Source of the DNA: Caldithrix sp. RBG_13_44_9
GTDB taxonomy: Bacteria; Calditrichota; Calditrichia; RBG-13-44-9
Length of the DNA stretch: 5,851 nucleotides
Direction of reading: 5' to 3'
NCBI GenBank assembly: GCA_001771055.1
Contig: MESS01000003.1
Span: forward strand, 93,126-98,976
The position numbers and the translations under genes were made by a program. The first letter of the stretch is position 1, and each line of letters starts with the position of its first letter. Shown piece by piece: positions 1 to 5,574 of this stretch. The notes below the pieces were generated by a model. It was not told the DNA's origin. It ran no database searches and saw nothing but the letters and a program-made list of their open reading frames with translations.

Positions 1-278
1 CCAGATTGCTTCAGACCAAAGGCTGTATGGCATGTCACAGCACTGATGGGAGTCAAATGATTGGTCCCACTCTCAAGGGGATTTATGGAAAGCAAGAAGT
101 TGTAATAGTAGAAGGAAAAGAGAATAATATTGTGGCGGATGAAGAGTACCTGCGACGATCAATATTGCAACCACATCTGGAAGTGGTGAAGGGATTTAAT
201 GCGTTGATGCCTCCGCAGGAAGGCCAGATCAGCGAAGAAGAATTGGTCGCCATCATCCGGCATCTTAAGGAATTATAA
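1..278 (+). CDS. C-terminal cytochrome c domain, probably of cytochrome c oxidase subunit II (5' end outside window)
   Basis: The frame is open from the left edge (first full codon at 3) to TAA at 276-278, so the true start lies upstream; a TTG at 6 would be an artificial start. The visible part of about 91 residues is a class I c-type cytochrome domain. The heme-binding CMACH motif is at 24-38, and the Met of a MPP segment (codon 207-209) is the expected distal iron ligand. The stretch VADEEYLRRSILQP followed by VVKGFNALMPP is typical of the cytochrome c domain fused to the CuA domain of subunit II in caa3-type oxidases, where it passes electrons to CuA outside the membrane. The stop overlaps the ctaB start (TAATG), which supports an oxidase operon. 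A free-standing small cytochrome c cannot be excluded because the CuA part is not visible. Confidence 0.8.
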   Translation, partial: RLLQTKGCMACHSTDGSQMIGPTLKGIYGKQEVVIVEGKENNIVADEEYLRRSILQPHLEVVKGFNALMPPQEGQISEEELVAIIRHLKEL

Positions 279-1165
279 TGGCAGTGGATAGGGAAATGGT
301 ATCCTGGATCCGGCTGATCCTTAATTTAGGCAAGATACGTATTGCGTTTTTAGTGACATTGTCAACTTTTACCGGCTATGTTCTGGCCAGTGGTCGCATA
401 AACTTATTCAGCCTTATCCCGGTAGTCGGGGTTTTTCTACTGGCCCTCGGAGCCGGAGCTCTCAACCAATACCAGGAACGTTTCAGAGACGCTATGATGC
501 CGCGGACGGCGGGCCGTCCGATACCTTCCGGACAGATTTCCAGCCGCAGGGCATTAACCATTTCTCTGATATTGCTTTTATTGGGTGTAATGGTTTTAAC
601 CTTTGGCACCAATATTACTGCCGTGTTATTAGGAATAGTGACGGTGGTCTGGTATAATGGAGTCTATACTTATTTGAAGCGCATATCTGCACTGGCGGTC
701 ATCCCCGGTTCGCTCATCGGTGCATTACCACCACTCATCGGCTGGGCAAGCTACCAGCCTGATATTTTTTATCCCCGACCATTGATGCTGGCTTTGTTTT
801 TCTTCATCTGGCAGATTCCCCATTTCTGGCTGTTACTGCTGAATTTTGGAACTGATTATGAAAAAGCCGGCTATCCTTCACTCACCGCCCGGCTGGACAC
901 CCAACAATTAGGTCGTCTCACCTTCATCTGGATTGTAGCTACATCCGTGTCCATCATTCTATTGCCCTTATATGGTCTGGGGAATTCACTGGTCAGCCAG
1001 GTGCTGCTGTTTCTGTCATCAGTCCTGTTGATCTGGAGATCCACGGTGCTGCTCAAACCAGACCTGGAAAAATCTTCATACCTGTTGGCTTTTAAAGGGA
1101 TTAATTTTTTTATTATAATAGTGATGTTTATTTTAGCACTCGATCGTTTGTCAGTAATCAGGTAA
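278..1165 (+). CDS. ctaB: Protoheme IX farnesyltransferase (heme O synthase), UbiA family
   Basis: This is an integral membrane prenyltransferase that transfers a farnesyl group to heme b, giving heme O for heme-copper oxidases. The protein has 295 residues, a normal length, and about nine hydrophobic segments. The first prenyl-diphosphate/Mg site reads N63-QYQ-E67-RFR-D71, followed by PRTAGRPIPSG. The COX10/CtaB signature LIGALPPLIGWAS lies at about 146-158 and PHFWLLLLNFGTDYEKAG at about 181-198. The first acidic position is Glu rather than the more common Asp, and the acidic residue often found two positions later is Phe (F69). The start is ATG at 278, sharing one base with the upstream stop, with AAGGAA at 267-272 as ribosome binding site; this implies translational coupling to the oxidase gene. 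The PPLIGW signature favours CtaB over other UbiA enzymes. Confidence 0.93.
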   Translation: MAVDREMVSWIRLILNLGKIRIAFLVTLSTFTGYVLASGRINLFSLIPVVGVFLLALGAGALNQYQERFRDAMMPRTAGRPIPSGQISSRRALTISLILLLLGVMVLTFGTNITAVLLGIVTVVWYNGVYTYLKRISALAVIPGSLIGALPPLIGWASYQPDIFYPRPLMLALFFFIWQIPHFWLLLLNFGTDYEKAGYPSLTARLDTQQLGRLTFIWIVATSVSIILLPLYGLGNSLVSQVLLFLSSVLLIWRSTVLLKPDLEKSSYLLAFKGINFFIIIVMFILALDRLSVIR

Positions 1166-1210
1166 TCTGTTTATTCTGAAAAATATTTTTGTTTTCATAA
1201 TAAGATGTAT

Positions 1211-1257
1211 TCCCGGTGTAATGCAAGAAACAGCGAATAACAATTTCCTCACCGGGA
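1211..1257. promoter_or_regulatory. Inverted repeat in the leader of the E1 gene
   Basis: TCCCGGTG at 1211-1218 is perfectly complementary to CACCGGGA at 1250-1257, with a 31-nt AT-rich loop. The right arm ends 4 nt before the Shine-Dalgarno GGAGG (1262-1266) of the E1 gene. The arms are GC-rich within an otherwise AT-rich 108-bp gap. It could be an RNA hairpin affecting translation or a two-half-site operator; there is no T-tract after it, so it is not an intrinsic terminator. The function is inferred, the repeat is seen. No convincing -35/-10 pair was found in this gap. Confidence 0.4.
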
Positions 1258-1273
1258 TAGTGGAGGATTTTCC

Positions 1274-3283
1274 ATGAAAAAGTTTCAGGGTTTTTCTAAA
1301 AAAGAGTTATTAAATGCCTATAAGATGATGCTGCTCAGCCGCAAGAGCGATGAAAAGCAGTTGATTTTATTGCGGCAGGGAAAAGTGCACTTTCACATCG
1401 GCGGTTCCGGGCATGAAGCTTCCCAGGTAGGAGCTGTGATAAATTTTAAACCAAATTATGACTGGGCTTACTGTTATTACCGGGATCAGGCTTTTGTGAT
1501 GGGATGGGGGATGACCACCGAAGAGGTTTTTATGCACTCGCTGGCCAAAGCTGGCGATCCTAATTCCGGCGGCCGGCAGATTCCGCATCACTGGGGAAAA
1601 AAAGAGTTACGGATGGTATCAAAATCATCCTGCACCGGGGTGCAGTTTTTACATGCGGCAGGGACGGCCATGGGAGCGGTAAAATCCGGGAGTGATGAAG
1701 TGGTTTATGTCAGTGCCGGCGAGGGAACCACCAGCCAGGGAGAATTTTTCGAAGCCTTAAACTGGGCCTGCCGCGATAAATTACCGGTTATTTTTCACAT
1801 TGAGGATAATAAGTATGCGATCAGTGTTCATATCTCCGAGCAGACCGCCGGCGGCTCGATCTATAAATTAGCTGCCGGTTTTGAAAATCTGCAGCGTGAA
1901 AAAATCAACGGTACCAACTTTTTTGAGGCCTCTCAGGCATTCGCCCGGGCGGTGAAACGAGCCCGCAGCGGCCAGGGTCCCAGCATCATCGTCAGTGAGG
2001 TGGTACGTCTCCTGCCGCATTCTTCCAGTGATGATCACCGCAAGTATCGTACCCCGGAAGAATTAGAAGACGACCGCAAGAAAGATCCTATCCTGGAATT
2101 TGCCATCGCCTGTACTGAAAACAAAATTCTCCTGCCGGAGGAACTGGATGCGGTACAGGAGGAAGTAAAGAAAGAGGTAGATCAGGCCGCGGAGTGGGCG
2201 CTTTCGCAGCCAGATCCAGATCCGGTCACTGCTATGGATCATGTTTTTGTGGAATATCGCTCGCCGGAACCTCCTCAGCCTCCGGTCAGTCAGGGCGAAA
2301 GAATCGTTATGGTGGATGCCATTAATCATGCCCTGCATGAGGAGATGGATCGAGACGAAAAGATTGTGGTCTACGGGGAAGATATTGCCGATCCCAAAGG
2401 AGGAGTTTTCACCGCCACCAAGGGCTTGACCAAACGCTTTGGAAAAGCGCGGGCATTCAATTCTCCGCTGGCGGAAGCCAGTATTGTGGGGACCGCCGTC
2501 GGATTGGCAGTTCATGGATTCAAACCGGTGGTGGAAATTCAATTCATGGATTATATCTGGCCGGCTTTCATGCAGATCCGGAATGAGCTGGCCACTATGT
2601 ATTATCGTTCGAATGGGAGCTGGAAATCACCAGTGGTGATCCGGACGCCAGTGGGAGGCTACATTCATGGGGGTTTATATCACAGTCAAACTGCCGAAGC
2701 AATTTTTGCCCACACTCCCGGTTTGAAAGTGGTTTTCCCCAGCAATGCCGCCGATGCCAAAGGCCTGCTGAAAGCGGCCATCCGGGGAGAAGATCCAGTG
2801 ATTTTCTGCGAACACAAAGGTTTATACCGGCAGGGATTTGCTGCCCGGCCAGAACCGGATAAGAACTATATTTTGCCGCTCGGTTATGCGGAGGTGGTGC
2901 AGGAAGGAACAGATGCAACTATCATCTCCTGGGGAATGCAGGTTCAGCGATCAATTGAGGCGGTGAGAATATTAGGGGAGATACAGCCCTCAGTGGAAAT
3001 CATTGATCTTCGCACCTTGGTCCCGCTGGATGTGGATACAATTCTGAATTCGGTCAAAAAAACCGGGAAGGTGCTCATCGTACATGAAGACAACCTGACG
3101 GCCGGTTTCGGGAGCGAGATTGCTGCCCGGATAGCGAATGAGGCCTTCGAATTTCTGGATGGACCCATTGAGCGGGTAGCAGCCCGGGATTCGCATATAC
3201 CTTACCAGGCCGATCTCGAAAGTTATATTTTACCTACCCCCAACCGGATCGCTGAGACTCTAAAAAAATTATTGCAGTACTAA
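1274..3283 (+). CDS. Fused alpha-beta E1 subunit of a 2-oxo acid dehydrogenase complex (branched-chain 2-oxoisovalerate type)
   Basis: The enzyme is a cytoplasmic thiamine-diphosphate-dependent decarboxylase that decarboxylates a 2-oxo acid and reductively acylates the lipoyl group of E2. The 669 residues contain a complete alpha half (about 1-320) and a complete beta half (about 342-669), joined by a Pro-rich linker with PEPPQPP at 331-337. In the alpha half, the ThDP/Mg motif runs from GEG at 149-151 to DNKYAIS at 178-184, and HSSSDDHRKYR at 249-259 matches the loop called the phosphorylation loop in branched-chain E1 alpha. In the beta half, NSPLAEA contains the expected ThDP-contacting E401, and GGLYHSQ contains the expected active-site H470. 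Alpha-beta fusions of this length are a known family, common in Bacteroidota and related groups. ATG 1274 is preceded by GGAGG at 1262-1266. The substrate is inferred by resemblance; pyruvate cannot be excluded. E2 follows 206 bp downstream. Confidence 0.93.
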   Translation: MKKFQGFSKKELLNAYKMMLLSRKSDEKQLILLRQGKVHFHIGGSGHEASQVGAVINFKPNYDWAYCYYRDQAFVMGWGMTTEEVFMHSLAKAGDPNSGGRQIPHHWGKKELRMVSKSSCTGVQFLHAAGTAMGAVKSGSDEVVYVSAGEGTTSQGEFFEALNWACRDKLPVIFHIEDNKYAISVHISEQTAGGSIYKLAAGFENLQREKINGTNFFEASQAFARAVKRARSGQGPSIIVSEVVRLLPHSSSDDHRKYRTPEELEDDRKKDPILEFAIACTENKILLPEELDAVQEEVKKEVDQAAEWALSQPDPDPVTAMDHVFVEYRSPEPPQPPVSQGERIVMVDAINHALHEEMDRDEKIVVYGEDIADPKGGVFTATKGLTKRFGKARAFNSPLAEASIVGTAVGLAVHGFKPVVEIQFMDYIWPAFMQIRNELATMYYRSNGSWKSPVVIRTPVGGYIHGGLYHSQTAEAIFAHTPGLKVVFPSNAADAKGLLKAAIRGEDPVIFCEHKGLYRQGFAARPEPDKNYILPLGYAEVVQEGTDATIISWGMQVQRSIEAVRILGEIQPSVEIIDLRTLVPLDVDTILNSVKKTGKVLIVHEDNLTAGFGSEIAARIANEAFEFLDGPIERVAARDSHIPYQADLESYILPTPNRIAETLKKLLQY

Positions 3284-3297
3284 CTAATGTTGTTAAA

Positions 3298-3431
3298 AAC
3301 CACTAAGACACCAAGGCACTAAGTTGTTCACCAATATATTCAAAGAGCTCACAACTTTTATTAAATGCAAGTAAATTTATTTGATTCAAATAGATACTTT
3401 GATATTCTTAGTGTCTGGTGTCTTAGTGGTT
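3298..3431. repeat. 134-bp palindromic intergenic element with 8-nt-period arms
   Basis: The left arm 3298-3323 begins AACCACTAAGACACCA and ends CACTAAG. The right arm 3407-3431 is its near-perfect reverse complement (CTTAGTGTC...TTAGTGGTT), differing only by a small change near the middle of the arm. Each arm is itself an 8-nt tandem pattern: CACTAAGA, CACCAAGG, CACTAAGT. The 83-nt AT-rich interior starts with a second short inverted repeat, AAGTTGT (3321-3327) with ACAACTT (3351-3357). No open reading frame for a transposase is present. It fits a MITE-like or REP-like non-autonomous element lying between E1 and E2. If co-transcribed it would form a long hairpin in the message. Mobility is inference: no target-site duplication was established. 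Confidence 0.75.
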
Positions 3432-3489
3432 AAATCTTATGAAAGAATCAGATAAAAAGATATTTTTGAAATGAAATAATGGTGCTAAT

Positions 3490-4794
3490 ATGAAAATCGA
3501 AGTAAAGATGCCCAAATTGGGTGAAAGCCTGACTGAAGGGACCGTTCTGAAATGGTGGAAGAAAGTAGGCGACGCAGTAAAAAAAGATGAAACCCTGCTG
3601 GAAGTATCCACTGACAAAGTAGATTCTGAAATCCCCAGTCCGACGGACGGGATCCTGGTTGAGATTCTGGTGGGAGAACAGGAGACTGTAGCCGTGGATG
3701 CTGTTCTTGGTAAGCTGGAGACGGAAAAAGTGGAAATGGGGATTCCGGCAGCCGCCACTTCCCATTCTGTTAAAAAAACTTCTGCTGAAACTACCGAAGT
3801 CTCCAGCAAACCAGCTGAAAAATCTTCAGCGGTTATGACTGGCATAAAAAAAGAAGTCGATTCACAGCTGGGAAAAAAAGTGATTGCCGAAAAACGGGAA
3901 AAGTCGGAGCGTTTTTTTTCACCACTGGTAAAAACCATCGCCCGGCAGGAAGGGATTTCCATAAAGGAATTAGAAAGAATATCGGGAAGCGGCAACCGTC
4001 AGCGGGTGACCAAAAAGGATATTCTTTCCTACCTGAAACAGCGGCCGGGTGAACCTCATCCTTCCCCAACTGTCGTCAGCGGCGAGACCGGAAAAGTAGA
4101 AATTTTTGCCATGGATAATGTGCGGAAAAAGATCGCAGAGCATATGCGGCAGAGCCTGGATACTTCTGCCCATGTCTATTCAGTCTCCGAATGTGATATG
4201 AGCCGGGTGATGAATATTCTGCAAACCCAGCGGGAAGAATTTCTACGGCAGGAGGGATTTAAATTAACCGTAACACCTTTCTTCCTGTATGCGGCGGTAA
4301 GGGCCCTGCTGGATTTTCCAAGAGTGAACTCTTCCATGGACGGTGGCAAGATCATTGAGAAAAAATATATCAATCTGGGAATAGCAGTAGCGGCTCCTAA
4401 AGGACTGATCGTACCGGTAGTAAAGAATGCCGAAGAAAAAAGTTTTCGGGGAATTGCCCGTACCGTGAATGAACTGGTAAACCGGGCTCGCAACAACAAA
4501 CTCAACTATGATGATATTCAGGGCTCTACTTTTTCAGTCACCAATTACGGGATTTTCGGGAATATCATCGGTCTGCCGATTATCAATCAACCCAATGTGG
4601 CTATCATGGGAATCGGAGCGATCAAAAAACGACCGGTGGTGATTGAAAAACCGGATGGTGATTTTATTGCTATCCGTTCCATGGCTTTCATTTCCATGTC
4701 CTATGATCATCGTCTGGTTGACGGGGAACTGGGCGGTCGTTTCATGCAACGAATAGTGGAACATCTGGAGGGGATGGAACCGGAAATACTGTAG
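3490..4794 (+). CDS. Dihydrolipoamide acyltransferase, E2 component of a 2-oxo acid dehydrogenase complex
   Basis: This is the core enzyme that accepts an acyl group on its lipoyl arm and transfers it to coenzyme A. The 434 residues show three domains. A single lipoyl domain spans about 1-78, with the lipoylated lysine K43 in STDKVDSE. A peripheral subunit-binding domain spans about 142-183 (SPLVKTIARQEGI to VTKKDILSYL). The catalytic acyltransferase domain spans about 203-434, ending in the active-site motif SYDHRLVDG with H407 and D411. The linker at about 79-141 is rich in Lys, Ser, Thr and Glu rather than Ala-Pro. ATG 3490 begins the lipoyl domain directly (MKIEVKMPKLGESLTEG), so this start is secure, although only a weak GGTG at 3481-3484 could serve as Shine-Dalgarno. 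With the fused E1 upstream it forms a two-gene E1-E2 unit, most likely branched-chain or broad-specificity; the acyl specificity cannot be read with certainty. Confidence 0.94.
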   Translation: MKIEVKMPKLGESLTEGTVLKWWKKVGDAVKKDETLLEVSTDKVDSEIPSPTDGILVEILVGEQETVAVDAVLGKLETEKVEMGIPAAATSHSVKKTSAETTEVSSKPAEKSSAVMTGIKKEVDSQLGKKVIAEKREKSERFFSPLVKTIARQEGISIKELERISGSGNRQRVTKKDILSYLKQRPGEPHPSPTVVSGETGKVEIFAMDNVRKKIAEHMRQSLDTSAHVYSVSECDMSRVMNILQTQREEFLRQEGFKLTVTPFFLYAAVRALLDFPRVNSSMDGGKIIEKKYINLGIAVAAPKGLIVPVVKNAEEKSFRGIARTVNELVNRARNNKLNYDDIQGSTFSVTNYGIFGNIIGLPIINQPNVAIMGIGAIKKRPVVIEKPDGDFIAIRSMAFISMSYDHRLVDGELGGRFMQRIVEHLEGMEPEIL

Positions 4795-4797
4795 TGG

Positions 4798-5060
4798 AAG
4801 ACAAAAGACAAAAGACAAAAGAAAAAAGGTATGACGGCATATAGTATATGGAATACCGTATACGGTATAAAGGTATAACGGGAAAAGGTAAACGAAATAA
4901 GGTAGAAGTAAGAGGGCACAAGGCACAAGGATCTATAGGTTAAAGGCGAAAGGAAAAGTGGAGAAGGTTAAAGGCAAAAGTTGACTATATAAGCTTTTTA
5001 TTTTGTACTTTGTATTTTGTATAACTCTTTTGTTGTCTTGTCATCTTGTCTTCTTGTTAA
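4798..5060. repeat. Low-complexity intergenic region: purine-rich heptads facing pyrimidine-rich heptads and octads
   Basis: This gap after E2 contains no credible gene and is built of short-period repeats. On the plus strand, AGACAAA occurs three times in tandem at 4799-4819 followed by a degenerate copy. GGCACAA occurs twice at 4915-4928. GGTTAAAGGC recurs at 4938 and 4966, exactly four 7-nt units apart, with purine-rich heptads between. The pattern then flips to pyrimidines: TTTGTAC, TTTGTAT, TTTGTAT at 5002-5022 (7-nt period), and CTTGT at 5037, 5045 and 5053 (8-nt period). The outer parts, 4798-4821 and 5027-5052, are imperfect reverse complements, so the whole resembles a large imperfect inverted repeat. 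No intrinsic terminator for the E1-E2 unit is obvious here. Function is unknown. Confidence 0.7.
4853..4868. repeat. Perfect 16-bp palindrome
   Basis: ATACCGTATACGGTAT is identical to its own reverse complement. It lies 59 bp after the E2 stop, inside the purine-rich repeat region, and its GGTATA half recurs at 4872-4877 (AGGTATAACG). A dyad of this kind could be a regulator operator. However, the surrounding DNA is full of GGTAT-like words, so it may simply be a product of local repeat expansion. Confidence 0.5.
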
Positions 5061-5116
5061 CCGCATTCTGCTTTCTGGTTTCGGATTTTTTTTTAAACAA
5101 ATAATTCAATTATTCT

Positions 5117-5368
5117 GTCCTGAAAAGGTATGAAGAAAAATGTACGAAGGTCGGGATCGATATTTTTACCATTGGGCAATATCTGCAGCTGACTCCGGCT
5201 CATCTTCCGGTGAAAAGGTTTGTTCGACCGGCCGAATTTGCTGCCTTAAAACAAGAAGGTCTGTCCCTGGGCTTCAGACATGTAGAAGCTGGTCCACTTG
5301 TGCCCAGTTCCTACCATGCAGAAGAACAATTTCGAAATCTTAAAAATGATCTTTCTGTGGCACTTTGA
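5117..5368 (+). pseudogene. lipA: Lipoyl synthase C-terminal remnant (degraded lipA)
   Basis: From GTC at 5150 to TGA at 5366-5368 the frame encodes 72 residues matching the C-terminal end of lipoyl synthase, the radical-SAM enzyme that inserts sulfur into octanoyl-lysine of E2 proteins. It shows VGIDIFTIGQYLQLTPAHLP, then FVRPAEF, then LGFRHVEAGPLVPSSYHAEEQ. The frame has no ATG, GTG or TTG near its 5' end and an in-frame stop at 5102-5104. Homology seems to continue upstream only through two compensating frameshifts: V-L-K at 5117-5125 in one frame, M-K-K-N-V-R at 5130-5147 in another, then back to the first at 5150. The near-invariant RSSY motif reads PSSY (CCC for Arg). The radical-SAM core and N-terminal cysteines, roughly the first 200 residues of a normal protein of about 290, are absent. 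Its place behind E2 suggests an original E1-E2-lipA cluster. Confidence 0.88.
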
Positions 5369-5574
5369 TTAAAAATTATATAAAAATAGGCCCTGAAAAT
5401 TTTTAAAAAAGTTTGTTTAACAGTTGATATTTCCTGATATTTTTGCAGCTCTGCGGAGGGATTTTCAAACACTGCAATTGAGGCTGTGTTTCAAATAATT
5501 AGTGTCGTGAATTTTTTGTTCTTTTTTCTGATCCGATTTGCGATTGTTTGTTGAATTTTTCAGGAGATCTTCGC
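5369..5574. other. AT-rich intergenic gap without a recognised gene
   Basis: No coding region is supported here. TGATATTT is directly repeated at 5425-5432 and 5435-5442. A weak hairpin pairs AAACAC (5467-5472) with GTGTTT (5486-5491) around a 13-nt loop, without an immediate T-tract, so it is a poor terminator. The promoter of the downstream membrane protein gene probably lies here, but no convincing -35/-10 pair stands out. Confidence 0.4.

Noticed and set aside
2063..2542. Minus-strand 159-codon open frame inside E1
   Set aside because: Antisense to a highly conserved coding region with all motifs on the plus strand.
3298..3431. CRISPR array interpretation of the repeated units
   Set aside because: Units are 8 nt, contiguous and inverted between arms, with no unique spacers of constant length.
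3439..3474. Possible leader peptide MKESDKKIFLK before E2
   Set aside because: Eleven codons, no Shine-Dalgarno, and no regulatory codon run; indistinguishable from chance in AT-rich DNA.
3423..3995. Minus-strand 190-codon open frame over the E2 5' end
   Set aside because: Ser/Phe/Thr-rich antisense of the lipoyl domain and Lys-rich linker; no start context or recognisable domain.
4534..4928. Minus-strand open frames over the E2 3' end and the repeat tract
   Set aside because: The protein is an antisense reading of the E2 catalytic domain plus pyrimidine-rich low-complexity DNA (runs of F, L, Y); no ribosome binding site or family resemblance.
4981..5009. TTGACT followed 17 bp later by TGTACT, a promoter-like pair
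   Set aside because: The -10 match is poor and lies within the TTTGTAY heptad repeats, so it is likely accidental.
5140..5343. Plus-strand 67-codon open frame starting MYEGRDRYF
   Set aside because: It is out of frame with the LipA homology by one base; the real signal is in the adjacent frame, so this frame is a shadow of the pseudogene.
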